DNA of 63,667 bases, from NCBI GenBank assembly GCA_965371855.1, contig CBDUZZ010000019.1:1-63667 (forward strand), written 5' to 3'. Source of the DNA: JAADEM01 sp965371855. Lineage in GTDB: Bacteria; Bacteroidota; Bacteroidia; Bacteroidales; Marinilabiliaceae. Below the pieces are notes generated by a model, which was not told where the DNA came from, ran no database searches, and worked only from the letters and a program-made list of their open reading frames with translations. This document shows positions 35,161 through 44,617 of this stretch, piece after piece (positions within the stretch are counted from its first letter, which is position 1; every line of letters begins with the position of its first letter). The position numbers and the translations under genes were made by a program.

Positions 35161-36318
35161 CTATAAATTCTTTTTAAAAATCATCAGAAGTTGTTTTGCT
35201 GCATCTTGAACTCTTTGAGAATAGTCTCCATAAATTCTATTATCAAAATCTCTGTCGGGATAAGTACTAATAATTGAGGCCAATTGATTAGCATTATGAG
35301 GCTCAAAATAAGTTCCCTTATCTTTAAGCTGTTCAATATTAACCGGTAGACTGGATGCAATAACCGGCACTTGAATAGAGATCGCATCCTCGATGACAGT
35401 ACTCCATCCTTCAAAAAGTGTTGGTTGTAGGATAGCCTGACAGTTGTTCATCAGTTGCATCTGTTCCTTCCTGGGGATAACACCGAGAAAACTAATCTGA
35501 TCTTTAAGATTGTGATTTTCTATTAGTTCATGAAGCTCTGCTATATAAGGAGAATCTTTTGCTTCAGGGAATCTTCCCGTCATTGCAATATGCGTTTTAA
35601 TGCCCATTTCATTCAGTTTGGCCAAAGCTAATAACAACACTCTGTGATTTTTATGCTTATGAAACTGATTTGACACCAAAAAATACTTTTCCGGAAGGTG
35701 ATATTTTTCTCTTAACTCCACAATACTTATGTCGCGAAAATCATCATTAATGGAAACAAAATGATAGATATGAAACCTGAGTCCGGGTCTGAGCTTAAAA
35801 AACTTTAAAAAATCATCCCTAACAGCCTGACTTGAGACTATCATATCATCACTGTTTCGTAACATAAAAAAGAGACGAATAGCAATGTGAGCTAACACAG
35901 ATCGTTTGAAGAACTCAGGATAATATTTATACTGAAGATCTGCGTACCATGATACAACCTTTACATTAGTCTTATTCTTCAATGGAAAGTTCCTAACCGG
36001 ATATATCGCATCAAGAGAGTACTCATTTATATGATCATCAATAAATATATTTTTACCTTTTATCCACGAAAGAAAAAAGCCTCTAATTATGGGGTAAAAG
36101 CCACTTTCTATAAAGCTAATATATGGGTAATCAATTTCAGCAAGATACTTTTTCAGTTCAGGCCTGTAGAAAAGAAATATTTCAGGCTTGTCATCATCAT
36201 CGAGAGAATTTAATGTTTTCAGAAGATTGACAATATACATTATTCCACCCATCCATGAAGGTCTGAATTTAAATAAAATCCCCAGTTTAAGCCTGTTTAT
36301 ATTTCCTGTATCTTTCAT
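35161..36318 (-). CDS. Glycosyltransferase, GT4 family
   Basis: 385-residue GT-B retaining glycosyltransferase. The donor-binding half shows VSNQFHKHKNHRVLLLALAK (about 215-234), FLGVIPRKEQMQLMNNCQAI (about 274-293), and the E-x7-E block as PTLFEGWSTVIEDAISIQVP (about 297-316). The frame abuts the gmd stop with no gap, so the genes are co-translated. A mannose- or deoxymannose-type donor is plausible because gmd precedes it, but this is inference. Confidence 0.85.
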   Translation of the reverse strand: MKDTGNINRLKLGILFKFRPSWMGGIMYIVNLLKTLNSLDDDDKPEIFLFYRPELKKYLAEIDYPYISFIESGFYPIIRGFFLSWIKGKNIFIDDHINEYSLDAIYPVRNFPLKNKTNVKVVSWYADLQYKYYPEFFKRSVLAHIAIRLFFMLRNSDDMIVSSQAVRDDFLKFFKLRPGLRFHIYHFVSINDDFRDISIVELREKYHLPEKYFLVSNQFHKHKNHRVLLLALAKLNEMGIKTHIAMTGRFPEAKDSPYIAELHELIENHNLKDQISFLGVIPRKEQMQLMNNCQAILQPTLFEGWSTVIEDAISIQVPVIASSLPVNIEQLKDKGTYFEPHNANQLASIISTYPDRDFDNRIYGDYSQRVQDAAKQLLMIFKKNL

Positions 36319-37371
36319 TTACCTGTCTAATTTCAGTTTTCTGGAAAGTATCTTTTTCTCGTTTGGATAGTTCCAGGCATCCCATGGGAAGTGTTTTCCA
36401 TTTTGCCAATTAGTCCACCGCTCCAGGTCAGATTTCAACATGATTTCTGCTAGCCCATTAAATCTTGTCTTTGGTTCCCAACCAAGCTTGTCAAAACTTT
36501 TTTGGTAATTTCCTTTTAGATAGCGGACATCTACCGGTCTCATAAAACGCTCATCAATTCTAACATACTTTTCCCAATCAAGTCCGGCTGATTCAAATGC
36601 AACTTCCAAAAACTCCTTAATAGTATGCGTTTCATTGGTGGCAATAACATAATCATCCGGGGTCTCTTGTTGCAACATCAGCCACATAGCCTCAACATAT
36701 TCAGGAGCATATCCCCAGTCCCTTTTTGATTCAATATTACCTAACTCAAGAGAGTCCTCAAGCCCAAGCTGTATTTTTGCAACTGCATTAGTTATTTTAC
36801 GGGTAACAAACTCCAATCCTCTCAATGAACTTTCATGATTAAAAAGGATACCGGTACATGCAAACAGGCCGTACCCTTTTCTGTAAATATTAACCATACT
36901 ATGAGCATATAGCTTTGCAGCAGCATACGGACTGGATGGGTCAAATACTGTATCTTCAGATTGCTCGGTAAAATGGTTATCTCCAAACATCTCACTGGTA
37001 GATGCCTGATAGAATTTTACATCCGGTGCGATATTCCTAATAGCTTCGAGGAATTTTACCACCCCAAGACCTGTAATCTCAGCAGAGGCTAATGGTTGTT
37101 CGAAAGAAGCTCCAACAAAACTCTGAGCTGCCAGATTGTAAATCTCATCAGGTTTTGTAAGTTTTATAGATTCAATAATAGAAAAGCTATCCAGAAGATC
37201 AACAGGAAGTAGTTCAACCTTATCAAATAATCCAAGATATTGCAATCTCCAAAAATTTGGAGTGGATAACCTTCGGTATGTTCCAAATACTTTGTATCCT
37301 TTACTTAATAAAAATTTTGCCAGATAGGCCCCGTCTTGTCCGGTTATCCCTGTAATAAGTGCTTTTTTCAT
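36319..37371 (-). CDS. gmd: GDP-mannose 4,6-dehydratase
   Basis: 350-residue short-chain dehydrogenase that converts GDP-mannose to GDP-4-keto-6-deoxymannose. Landmarks are the NADP-binding GITGQDGAYLA (8-18), TYRRLSTPNFWRL after the second strand, STSEMFG (124-130), YAAAK with catalytic Tyr149 and Lys153, and NHESSLRGLEFVTRKI (about 178-193), a GMD hallmark. The neighbouring reductase-like gene at 37412 could complete GDP-D-rhamnose, or the intermediate could go to another deoxyhexose. The starting GDP-mannose must come from genes outside the window. Confidence 0.93.
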   Translation of the reverse strand: MKKALITGITGQDGAYLAKFLLSKGYKVFGTYRRLSTPNFWRLQYLGLFDKVELLPVDLLDSFSIIESIKLTKPDEIYNLAAQSFVGASFEQPLASAEITGLGVVKFLEAIRNIAPDVKFYQASTSEMFGDNHFTEQSEDTVFDPSSPYAAAKLYAHSMVNIYRKGYGLFACTGILFNHESSLRGLEFVTRKITNAVAKIQLGLEDSLELGNIESKRDWGYAPEYVEAMWLMLQQETPDDYVIATNETHTIKEFLEVAFESAGLDWEKYVRIDERFMRPVDVRYLKGNYQKSFDKLGWEPKTRFNGLAEIMLKSDLERWTNWQNGKHFPWDAWNYPNEKKILSRKLKLDR

Positions 37372-37411
37372 AAGTTATACCTTTAATTAAAATTTGTTTG
37401 TCAACCAATTA

Positions 37412-38317
37412 TTAGTCATTATTATACTCACTAATCCAATCAAAATATTTTTGTAATCCGGTTTTAATATCAACAGTAGGTCTATACCCTAACGAAGACA
37501 ACCTGCATACATCTGCCCTCCAGTTAACTGGGTCGCCCTTTCTTGACTCACCTGAAAAAGAGTAGATAACCGGATAATCAAAATACCCAAAAAAAGTTGA
37601 CACTGCATCTTTTATATAAGTCTCTTCTCCATTCGCAACATTAACGATATCGGCTTTAAAGTCCGAGTTTTCTGCAATAATATCTATTGCTTTAACAAGG
37701 TCAAGCACATGAATAAAATCCCTTGATTCATTTCCGGTTCCAAAGAGTTTAAACGGTTTTTCTGTTTTTGCTTTTTTGTACAGATCCCAAAATAGTTGCT
37801 TTTTTAAACCTACTCCATAAACAGAAAATATTCGTAATGAACATGTTTTCAACTTAAAAAATCGATAAAACTCATTACAAACTTGCTCAGCTTGCAATTT
37901 ATGGAATCCATAAGGGGAAAGGGGATTTGATTTTTCATCCTCCTTAATTGGCAGTTGTTGAGGATTTCCATATACAGCCGCGCTTCCCAGATTTATATAT
38001 TTACATTCAGGCTGAAAACTATTAATTGCTGACAATATTTTAAAAACATTAACCGTATTCAGATAATAATCCCTCATAGGATTATTTAATGAGTCCGGTA
38101 CGCTTGCGGCGCCTGAACAGTTAACACACAAATCGTATTTTTCGCTCTGGAAAATAGTATTAAAATCAGAACTGGATGCATCAATCAGGTAATACCGTTC
38201 GGTATCTACATAATCGACTACAACATCTGCTCCCCATACGTCATACTCCTTTTCCTGAAAGTACTTTACCAAATGTTGACCTATAAAACCTTTTGAACCG
38301 ATAATTATAACTCTCAT
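37412..38317 (-). CDS. NAD-dependent epimerase/reductase (GDP-4-keto-6-deoxymannose reductase candidate)
   Basis: 301-residue extended SDR. The cofactor motif is GSKGFIGQHL (7-16), with NCSGAASVPDSL (about 66-77), the Ser block GSAAVYG (111-117) and catalytic Tyr136-Lys140 in YGFHK. It lies 40 bases upstream of gmd, so a role as Rmd making GDP-D-rhamnose is likely. A UDP-sugar 4-epimerase role cannot be excluded, because the family motif alone does not separate them. I see no epimerase typical of GDP-L-fucose synthesis. Confidence 0.75.
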   Translation of the reverse strand: MRVIIIGSKGFIGQHLVKYFQEKEYDVWGADVVVDYVDTERYYLIDASSSDFNTIFQSEKYDLCVNCSGAASVPDSLNNPMRDYYLNTVNVFKILSAINSFQPECKYINLGSAAVYGNPQQLPIKEDEKSNPLSPYGFHKLQAEQVCNEFYRFFKLKTCSLRIFSVYGVGLKKQLFWDLYKKAKTEKPFKLFGTGNESRDFIHVLDLVKAIDIIAENSDFKADIVNVANGEETYIKDAVSTFFGYFDYPVIYSFSGESRKGDPVNWRADVCRLSSLGYRPTVDIKTGLQKYFDWISEYNND

Positions 38318-38320
38318 ACC

Positions 38321-39412
38321 TTATTTACTAATAAATTCATAAAAAGTTTCACAAATCCTCTTTTTTGAAAACTCTTTAATGTTTTCCTGCGCATTGACTC
38401 CAAGCTTTTCCCGAAGGTTTTCATCTTTAATAAGCAAAGTAAGTTTGGTTTCAAATTCAGAAGAATCAAAAAGAGGTACAAGAAATCCATTTTGCCCATT
38501 CCTAATCATTTCCGATGGTCCGGCTACACAATCGAAAGCTACAACCGGCAGGCCTGCCGCCATTGCCTCTCCAATAACATTTGGGAAACCCTCTGAACTT
38601 GAAGTGAAAGCGAAAATCGAACTTTTCAAATATATCTCTTCTATATTATCCTGTTTCCCGGTAAAAATAACCCTGTCATCAACCTGCAACTCTTTTGCAA
38701 GTTTCTTTAAGCGTTCCATGTTTTGCTGCTTCAAATGATCATATCCAACAAACATCAACTTCCAGTCAGGCTGATTCGCTTTTGCAAAAATCTCAATGAG
38801 TTTATCCTGATTTTTGCTTTTAATTAAACGGCCAACCATTAAAACAATCTTCTCTTTTTTGTTGGTTAAATTAGTATTCTTAAACTCCCTGATTGGATTC
38901 CCAATAACAGCAATATTATCATGTCTGTTATTTTCAAGATATATCTCTTTTGCTTTTTCAGTTTGAAGTATCAGACCTGTAGCTTTAGGATATAACCATT
39001 GCCGCAGCAGGTCATGAAGCCTGCCAAGGCTCTTATCAGGCTGACTCCGGTCAGATATGTATTTGTGATGTTTTAACCCTAATGTTGAAATCAAGAAAAA
39101 ATTATTCCAATACTCCCCAAAACTTAATATAGAGTCAGGATTGATTTGTTTAATTTTTCTTCTTAAAAAATAGAGTGTTTTTATTGTACTTATAATCCTT
39201 TGTTTATTGTTAAAGCGGAATGATGGTTTGTGCACACTAATACTATCAGGAATTGAGTAAAACATCTCCCTGGTGATTCCAAAAAGAACCAAATGAAGTT
39301 CAACATCTTTCTTTAATGCAAAATATCCTGCCAGTTCCGACATTACCCGCTCCATTCCTCCAGCCTGTAGAGAGGGGATCACAAGACATATTTTTTTTCT
39401 ATCGTTTGACAA
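38321..39412 (-). CDS. Glycosyltransferase, GT4 family (PglA/PglH-like)
   Basis: 363-residue GT-B enzyme beginning KKICLVIPSLQAGGMERVMSEL, the typical acceptor-site loop of this family. The donor domain has VGRLIKSKNQDKLIEIFA (about 190-207), and FTSSSEGFPNVIGEAMAAGLP (about 270-290) contains the E-x7-E pair. It resembles transferases that add GalNAc or GlcNAc to lipid-linked bacillosamine or related sugars. The specificity is inferred only from family resemblance. Confidence 0.85.
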   Translation of the reverse strand: MSNDRKKICLVIPSLQAGGMERVMSELAGYFALKKDVELHLVLFGITREMFYSIPDSISVHKPSFRFNNKQRIISTIKTLYFLRRKIKQINPDSILSFGEYWNNFFLISTLGLKHHKYISDRSQPDKSLGRLHDLLRQWLYPKATGLILQTEKAKEIYLENNRHDNIAVIGNPIREFKNTNLTNKKEKIVLMVGRLIKSKNQDKLIEIFAKANQPDWKLMFVGYDHLKQQNMERLKKLAKELQVDDRVIFTGKQDNIEEIYLKSSIFAFTSSSEGFPNVIGEAMAAGLPVVAFDCVAGPSEMIRNGQNGFLVPLFDSSEFETKLTLLIKDENLREKLGVNAQENIKEFSKKRICETFYEFISK

Positions 39413-39454
39413 TTCTAAAAACTTTATTTATTATTTGGTTTATCCAAGACTGTC

Positions 39455-39577
39455 TATCATTTTGTCATCCCGTGTGATAGTGAAGTAATATCTTTTCACA
39501 TGAGATTGCTTCGTCGTTCCTCCTCGCAATGACGCCATATAACTCGTCATTACGAGCGGTAGCGAAGGAATCTATAA
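39455..39577. repeat. Dispersed palindromic element core, copy
   Basis: It contains 'gtcatcccgtgtgatagtg', 'agattgcttcgtcgttcc', 'cctcgcaatgacg' and 'cgtcattacgagcgg..gcgaaggaatct'. Type-1 or type-2 terminal repeats are not evident. It lies between a glycosyltransferase gene and a 7-bp array. Confidence 0.75.
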
Positions 39578-39601
39578 AAAACTTATGTATTAGCAACAAA
39601 A

Positions 39602-39667
39602 CGCTTTTCACTTTACACTTTACGCTCTATATCTTTACGCTTTTACTCAAAACTCACATCTCATTTC
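39602..39667. repeat. 7-bp tandem array, family A, supplying a stop codon
   Basis: On the + strand the units run cttttca, ctttaca, ctttacg, ctctata, then after a shift gctttta, ctcaaaa, ctcacat, ctcattt. The array overlaps the end of the ATP-grasp gene at 39654. Its last codons and TGA stop, read on the minus strand as AATGAGATGTGAG, are array sequence. Confidence 0.7.
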
Positions 39668-40691
39668 CCACCGCTTTACTTTCAATACTCTCAACAATAT
39701 CCTCTACCATCCATCCATAAGGATTAAATGCTCCCTCATGCCATGTCAAATCTTCATCCCAATACCCTACACATGCATCGTATCCTTCTATTGCGAAACC
39801 ATAACTAATCTCAACAATCAGCGGTTTCCCGTCTTTATAAACAAAATCATAAGCCATACACTGATCCTGTAGCTTTTTAGATACTTCAAAAGCAGTACGA
39901 ATTGTATCATCATCAAAATGTTTTTTATCATACAGTATTGAGCCACTACCTGAAGCTCTGAAATCATTTTCACGTACCATTCTTTTTATAGCAAATGCCT
40001 TGTTTGCCACAATACACACACGAATATCGTAATTATTTTGAGGAATGAATTCCTGAAAATATACATATCCCACTTCCTTTCCCGTTACTCTGGCATACTC
40101 TGTAGTATGAAAAATTCGTATTATTCCTTTTACTACATTCCACAGTGTGGTCTTACCAGATTTGTATTTCCTGATTCGCTCTTTCAGGTTACCCCAGGCA
40201 TTATACTGTTTAAAACCTTTGCCAAAAGCCCTGTTTATTAAACGTTTTGCTTCACGAATTGATTTAACTAAACGCACGTTGTCTGACCCAGCACCATTAC
40301 GTAGTTTACAGACTATGGGATAATCGGTTTGGATTGCCCATTCCAATGCCTCCTTCTTACTGTAAAAAACATGCGCAGGAGCCAGAGGTGCACCAATAGC
40401 TTCGAGTAGATATTTTTGAGCCACTTTATCATCAAAATGCCATACAGTATTGTAATCCGGAAAGACCTTTTTGCCAGACTTCTGAACTGAAAACAGTAGT
40501 TGTTTTGCAAACTTACTCTCTTTGGATCCTTTGTGGTTAAAATGCCACATTAGGGCATCACAGTCGGACAGCTGCTGCATAATATCGGTGCTATAGCAAT
40601 CCACCAGCTTGTAGTTGATACCGTTCGCTTCACAATAGGGAATCCACCGTTCACTGAATGATCCCTTAGCTTTGTGTATTCCAATTTTCAT
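39654..40691 (-). CDS. ATP-grasp ligase (RimK-like)
   Basis: 345 residues with the ATP-grasp fold. DDKVAQKYLLEAIGAPLAP (about 107-125) precedes the N-terminal ATP-binding strand YPIVCKLRNGAGSDNVRLV (about 149-167). FQEFIPQNNYDIRVCIV (about 227-243) and YDFVYKDGKPLIVEISYGF (about 294-312) supply the hinge and metal-binding Glu. RimK-like ligases join an amino acid or carboxylate to an amine. Here an amide substituent on the glycan is plausible. The C-terminal residues and stop are read from a 7-bp array, so the natural C-terminus may have been altered. Confidence 0.78.
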   Translation of the reverse strand: MKIGIHKAKGSFSERWIPYCEANGINYKLVDCYSTDIMQQLSDCDALMWHFNHKGSKESKFAKQLLFSVQKSGKKVFPDYNTVWHFDDKVAQKYLLEAIGAPLAPAHVFYSKKEALEWAIQTDYPIVCKLRNGAGSDNVRLVKSIREAKRLINRAFGKGFKQYNAWGNLKERIRKYKSGKTTLWNVVKGIIRIFHTTEYARVTGKEVGYVYFQEFIPQNNYDIRVCIVANKAFAIKRMVRENDFRASGSGSILYDKKHFDDDTIRTAFEVSKKLQDQCMAYDFVYKDGKPLIVEISYGFAIEGYDACVGYWDEDLTWHEGAFNPYGWMVEDIVESIESKAVGNEM

Positions 40692-40763
40692 TTAATTAAA
40701 TATTTATTCATCAGTTAATAAAATTGACACATAATGAGGATGTCTGCCAGCCAATCCATAATC

Positions 40764-40932
40764 GTCAACTTAAATATTAATATGTGCATCTCAGCTTATA
40801 TCTACCTCACCCCCTTTTCAAAGTCTTCATTAAGGCTGTAGTTAGACATTACTCCCCCTCTCCACATGGAGAGAGGGATAGAGGGGGTGAGGTAACTAGC
40901 CAAGATATAAGTTCAGAACTGCTTAAGTTGAC
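40764..40932. mobile_element. 169-bp MITE-like palindromic element
   Basis: Outer inverted repeats GTCAACTTAA (40764-40773) and TTAAGTTGAC (40923-40932) are reinforced by CTTATATCT / AGATATAAG and a perfect 13-bp pair TACCTCACCCCCT (40803-40815) / 40882-40894. An inner CCTCTCCA...GGAGAGAGG hairpin lies at the centre. The whole unit could fold into one long imperfect hairpin. It has no coding capacity and ends two bases from the asparagine synthase stop. Confidence 0.7.
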
Positions 40933-40934
40933 AA

Positions 40935-42875
40935 CTAATGGGTGTAGTCGTCAATACTAATTTCATAATTACCATCTAAATAAATTGAAGCCCAAATTTC
41001 GAAAGCAATCATAACCCATAGTGCTTCGAGTTCGTTATACTTCAGGTTTTTAATGTCTGAAAACCAACCGGTGAGCAATCTGTTATTAAACAGTCCTCTA
41101 GCTTTAATGCCCGGCAATACTTTATCATTCAAATATTCATTAAATTTTTTGTCCAAAAAGAACTCTCTCAACGGTATACCAAAGCCCATCTTATCACGAA
41201 AAGCAAACTCATTTCCAAAAGTATTAGCTGTCATTTTTTTCAACAGATACTTTTCATTATTGTATCCTTCAATACTCTTTCTCAAGAGCAGATACTTTTC
41301 AGGTATAGTAAATGCATTATCTACTACCTCATTATCAAGAAATGGCACCCTGTTCTCAATAGAATGAGCCATCGACATCTTATCCTGCCGAATCAACAGG
41401 TCAGGTAAATAAGAGAGCATCTCATATTTCACCTGACGATCAAACTTAGATCCTGCCAATGTATTGTATAACGATTTGCGATTACCAACTGCTCTCTTCT
41501 TACTGAATCCGGTGCGCAATAAAGAGGCCATATATGGTGTCATAAAAGATGTGGCCATAACCGCTCTGTTCTTCTGGCTTAAATAGTCAACCATACCTAA
41601 TGGGTGTTTCATGTTTTTCTTAACCTCATGAAGCAATCGTCTACTACTAAATGGGTAGCCTATATCATAAAACCTTCCGTATCCTCCAAACACTTCATCT
41701 GCTCCTTCCCCACTGAGCAGTACCGTTACGTAATCTTTTGCTCTTTGAGACAACTTATAAATACCAATGGTATTTGGATGATTAACCGGAGCTTCAAGGT
41801 GCCATGTGGCTTTCTCAAAATGGTTGAGATAGTAGTCCGATTCCATTAAAAATTTATGACCGGGTATCTCTAGCTTCTCATTCACAATGTCAATATAATT
41901 CTCCTCGCTAAATCGTTTATCGTCGAATACTATTGATACAGATTCAAACTGCCCTTTATGACTATTCCTGTTAGCAAGCCAGGTTACAAGAGAAGAGTCA
42001 ACCCCTCCCGAAAGCTGACAACCTAACTTAACATCACTCATAAGTTGACTTATCACACTTTTGCTAAGCCATCCTTCAAGCTTCTCGCCATAAGAACCAA
42101 TATCTCCTGAAGCCACATTAATACGTGAATAATCATTCAGATTAAAATATCGCTTTGTAATAATCTCTTTACCATGCTTATATGAAAGGAAATGACCTGG
42201 CTCGAGCGATTGGATATCTTTAAATAGAGAGCCCTTAATGTTGTTCCGAAAAAGAAGGTATTCATCAATCTGTGTCTCATCAAATCTAAAGCTAAAATTG
42301 TCAATGTATTTGAAACTCTTCAACTCAGAAGAAAATGCAAATGTTTCACCGATTGAAATGTAATACATAGGTTTAATGCCAAACCTATCGCGTGCAATAA
42401 AAACCTCATTCTTCCTGAGATCCACGACTACAATTGCGAACATACCATTAAGGCGGGGCAACATCTCTTCAAGGCCGTATTTCAGATAGAGTGCAAGAAC
42501 AATTTCAGTATCAGTAGTGCTTTTGAACCTGTAGCCCCACTCCTCAAGCTCACTTTTATAATCAAAGGCATTATAAATCTCTCCGTTCAATGTAAGTATT
42601 ACCTTCCCATCAGGGCTTAACATTGGCTGATGACCATTGGCAGATAGATCAAGAATACTTAATCGATTGAAGCCAAGTACCCCCTCAAAATCCCCATCGA
42701 TTGTGACCGGAGCTTTAACCGTTAACTCTTTCGAAAGAGTTGATTTCAGACTAAAAGCCCTAATCCCCGAATCATCAGGTCCCCGGTGTCTTTGAACCTC
42801 TAACATCGAAATTATTCCTGATGTATCTTTAATTGGTTTTAAGTTGCTATTTATATATCCTGTTATTCCACACAT
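40935..42875 (-). CDS. asnB: Asparagine synthase (glutamine-hydrolysing)
   Basis: 646-residue two-domain enzyme. The N-terminal glutaminase domain begins MCGITGYIN, leaving Cys2 as nucleophile after Met removal. Its RHRGPDDSG and NGEIYNAFDYK loops bind glutamine. The synthetase domain has the PP-loop QLSGGVDSSLVTWL (about 286-299) and LLSGEGADEVFGGYGRF (about 385-401). In polysaccharide loci AsnB-like proteins may amidate uronic acids or amino acid substituents instead of making asparagine, but the complete active sites do not tell which. It is bordered by a MITE-like element downstream and a 7-bp array upstream. Confidence 0.9.
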   Translation of the reverse strand: MCGITGYINSNLKPIKDTSGIISMLEVQRHRGPDDSGIRAFSLKSTLSKELTVKAPVTIDGDFEGVLGFNRLSILDLSANGHQPMLSPDGKVILTLNGEIYNAFDYKSELEEWGYRFKSTTDTEIVLALYLKYGLEEMLPRLNGMFAIVVVDLRKNEVFIARDRFGIKPMYYISIGETFAFSSELKSFKYIDNFSFRFDETQIDEYLLFRNNIKGSLFKDIQSLEPGHFLSYKHGKEIITKRYFNLNDYSRINVASGDIGSYGEKLEGWLSKSVISQLMSDVKLGCQLSGGVDSSLVTWLANRNSHKGQFESVSIVFDDKRFSEENYIDIVNEKLEIPGHKFLMESDYYLNHFEKATWHLEAPVNHPNTIGIYKLSQRAKDYVTVLLSGEGADEVFGGYGRFYDIGYPFSSRRLLHEVKKNMKHPLGMVDYLSQKNRAVMATSFMTPYMASLLRTGFSKKRAVGNRKSLYNTLAGSKFDRQVKYEMLSYLPDLLIRQDKMSMAHSIENRVPFLDNEVVDNAFTIPEKYLLLRKSIEGYNNEKYLLKKMTANTFGNEFAFRDKMGFGIPLREFFLDKKFNEYLNDKVLPGIKARGLFNNRLLTGWFSDIKNLKYNELEALWVMIAFEIWASIYLDGNYEISIDDYTH

Positions 42876-42881
42876 GATTTA

Positions 42882-42966
42882 GTTATGAGTTATGAGTTAT
42901 GAGTAGTGAGTTATGAGTTATGAGTAGTGAGTTATGAGTTATGAGTAGTGAGTTATGAGTAGTGAG
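42882..42966. repeat. 7-bp tandem array, family A
   Basis: A clear heptamer array on the + strand: TTATGAG, TTATGAG, TAGTGAG, TTATGAG, TTATGAG, TAGTGAG and so on, about eleven units in a higher-order TTATGAG-TTATGAG-TAGTGAG triplet. It separates the asnB start from the stop of the four-helix gene at 42968. Confidence 0.9.
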
Positions 42967-42967
42967 A

Positions 42968-43351
42968 TTACTTTGCATATTGGCACCATTTTTCAGGATT
43001 ATTTATCATGGATATCAACATTTTGCGAACCTCATCATAACCGGCAATCAGATCAGTATGTATATCTGTTGTTATATACTTGCAATCGCGAGAATAATCA
43101 AGCCAAGATTCAGTCTCATATTCCTCACCCAATGAATCTGTTAATTTGTTTATGAATGATTTGACATATCGCTTCTTCGCCCATGATTCTGCAATATTTG
43201 AAGTGACTGATCTTGATGAACGACGTATTTGATCAGTAAGAGAATACTTTTCTTCCTTTGGAAAGCTTTTAGTAATTTCAAATATCTCCATCGCTAATTT
43301 GTATGCCTTCTGGTAAACAATTAAATCCTTAAAACTTTCGATCTTACTCAC
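42968..43351 (-). CDS. Four-helix-bundle protein (S23/bAvd-like), CapA-flanking copy 1
   Basis: 127 residues with SLTDQIRRSSRSVTSNIAES (about 37-56) and WAKKRYVKSFINKL, the diagnostic core of the family. It differs from the copy at 44661 at only about 15 aligned positions, nearly all conservative, so the two are recent duplicates. They lie in the same orientation on either side of the capA-like gene. 7-bp arrays flank it on both sides. The function is unknown. Confidence 0.85.
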   Translation of the reverse strand: MSKIESFKDLIVYQKAYKLAMEIFEITKSFPKEEKYSLTDQIRRSSRSVTSNIAESWAKKRYVKSFINKLTDSLGEEYETESWLDYSRDCKYITTDIHTDLIAGYDEVRKMLISMINNPEKWCQYAK

Positions 43352-43399
43352 TTCTTACTCTTATTTAAAACTAATTATACTTAATATACACTTAAGTTC

Positions 43400-43477
43400 T
43401 TCACGTTTTACGCTTTATTCTTTATTCTCTCAATCTCACTACTCACCTCTCATCACTCATCACTCATCACTCACTCA
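43400..43477. repeat. 7-bp tandem array, family A, supplying the CapA stop codon
   Basis: The + strand reads ctcacta, ctcacct, ctcatca, ctcatca, ctcatca, ctcactc, ata. On the minus strand the CapA-like frame runs AAG TAT GAG TGA straight into these units, so the final Glu codon and the stop are array sequence. Confidence 0.85.
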
Positions 43478-44607
43478 TACTTCTTCAGCATTCTTAACAG
43501 CACATCCCTGTGTGATTCGCAGCGTGTAATATTCAATAAAAGGAGTCGCTTTCTCTTCGACATCAACTTTGGAAAAAAACCTCTTTTCCTTAGTGCTGTT
43601 ATATATTTTCCAAAATATGGTTCAATAAAAGCATCATACATTGGATTAACAGTTTTGCAGTACTTCTGAAATTCTTGCTCCAAAAGTTGGTCATCTTCAA
43701 TTATAATGTTTAACCGATTTATCTCTTCATTAAAAGCAATAGTTTCCTCACTATTAAGATGAAATACACCAGGTTTTTCATTACCCTGTTTAAGAGGTAT
43801 AATTTTAAAATCTATTTTTTCTGACAATTGAAACCTGACCACATAACCTCTGTTCCACCGCTGGTTGATTTTACCCGGCCAGTCATAGATGAAATTTCCA
43901 AGTCCGTAAAATATTGGTTTCGACTGATATAATTCGTAGCCTGAAAAAGCGTGAGTATGATGTGATACGACTACATCAGCACCCTGATCAATAAAATACC
44001 GGTATAACTCCTTCGTACGTGGCGAAGGAAGTTCGTAAAACTCATTTCCGGCATGTACCATGACAAAAACAAAATCACTGTTCTGTCTGGCACTCTTAAT
44101 ATCATAAGAACATCGCACAGCATCAATCGGTTTGCAAGTATATGCACTGTTAGGAGTTGATAAAAACTCATTGTCTGCGAAATTGAGGAAAGCCACTCTT
44201 TTACCTCTAATTGTAACAGAATATAGTTCGCCAGCCTCCTCCATTGTTCTGCCAACACCAATAGTATCAATCCCGTTTTTTTTACACGCTTCCAAAGTAT
44301 CTTCCACTCCCCGCGAACCATAATCCATAATATGGTTATTCGCCATTGCTGCCAGATGAATACCTGCATAATCCAGTATCTTGATACAATCAGGATGAGC
44401 CTTCTGGTGTGGACCTGTTTTTGGTCTCGCATATTCCGATTCTGTCAATGGACATTCCAGATCAATTATATTCAGGTCATTCCCCTGAAAAACATCAACA
44501 AAGTCATTTAATATTGACTTATAATCCCCTTTCAGTGCAAGCTCCTCTACCCTGTTTATTGGACAAAAGTCGCCGGTTAGTAGTATTTTAATTGGTTCTG
44601 TTTTCAT
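43471..44607 (-). CDS. CapA-family metallophosphatase-fold protein
   Basis: 378 residues of the CapA/PGA-capsule family (calcineurin-like fold). LLTGDFCPINR (about 9-19), IIDLECPLTES (about 47-57), MANNHIMDYG (about 87-96), VMVHAGNEF (about 157-165) and VVSHHTHAFSG (about 192-202) supply the metal-binding Asp, Asn and His residues. CapA was first described in poly-gamma-glutamate capsule synthesis, but homologues are common in glycan loci with unclear activity. No signal peptide is visible. The gene lies between two near-identical four-helix-bundle genes and two 7-bp arrays, which could allow it to be lost or exchanged by recombination. Confidence 0.82.
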   Translation of the reverse strand: MKTEPIKILLTGDFCPINRVEELALKGDYKSILNDFVDVFQGNDLNIIDLECPLTESEYARPKTGPHQKAHPDCIKILDYAGIHLAAMANNHIMDYGSRGVEDTLEACKKNGIDTIGVGRTMEEAGELYSVTIRGKRVAFLNFADNEFLSTPNSAYTCKPIDAVRCSYDIKSARQNSDFVFVMVHAGNEFYELPSPRTKELYRYFIDQGADVVVSHHTHAFSGYELYQSKPIFYGLGNFIYDWPGKINQRWNRGYVVRFQLSEKIDFKIIPLKQGNEKPGVFHLNSEETIAFNEEINRLNIIIEDDQLLEQEFQKYCKTVNPMYDAFIEPYFGKYITALRKRGFFPKLMSKRKRLLLLNITRCESHRDVLLRMLKKYE

Positions 44608-44617
44608 TTAAGAGACA

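Noticed and set aside
42882..42966. Regular repeats resembling a small CRISPR array
   Set aside because: Units are 7 bases without unique spacers, and no cas gene is present; it is a simple tandem array.
43971..44432. 153-codon - strand ORF inside capA
   Set aside because: It is a frame-shifted shadow of capA, with no domain and Trp/Ile/Leu-rich composition typical of out-of-frame translation.
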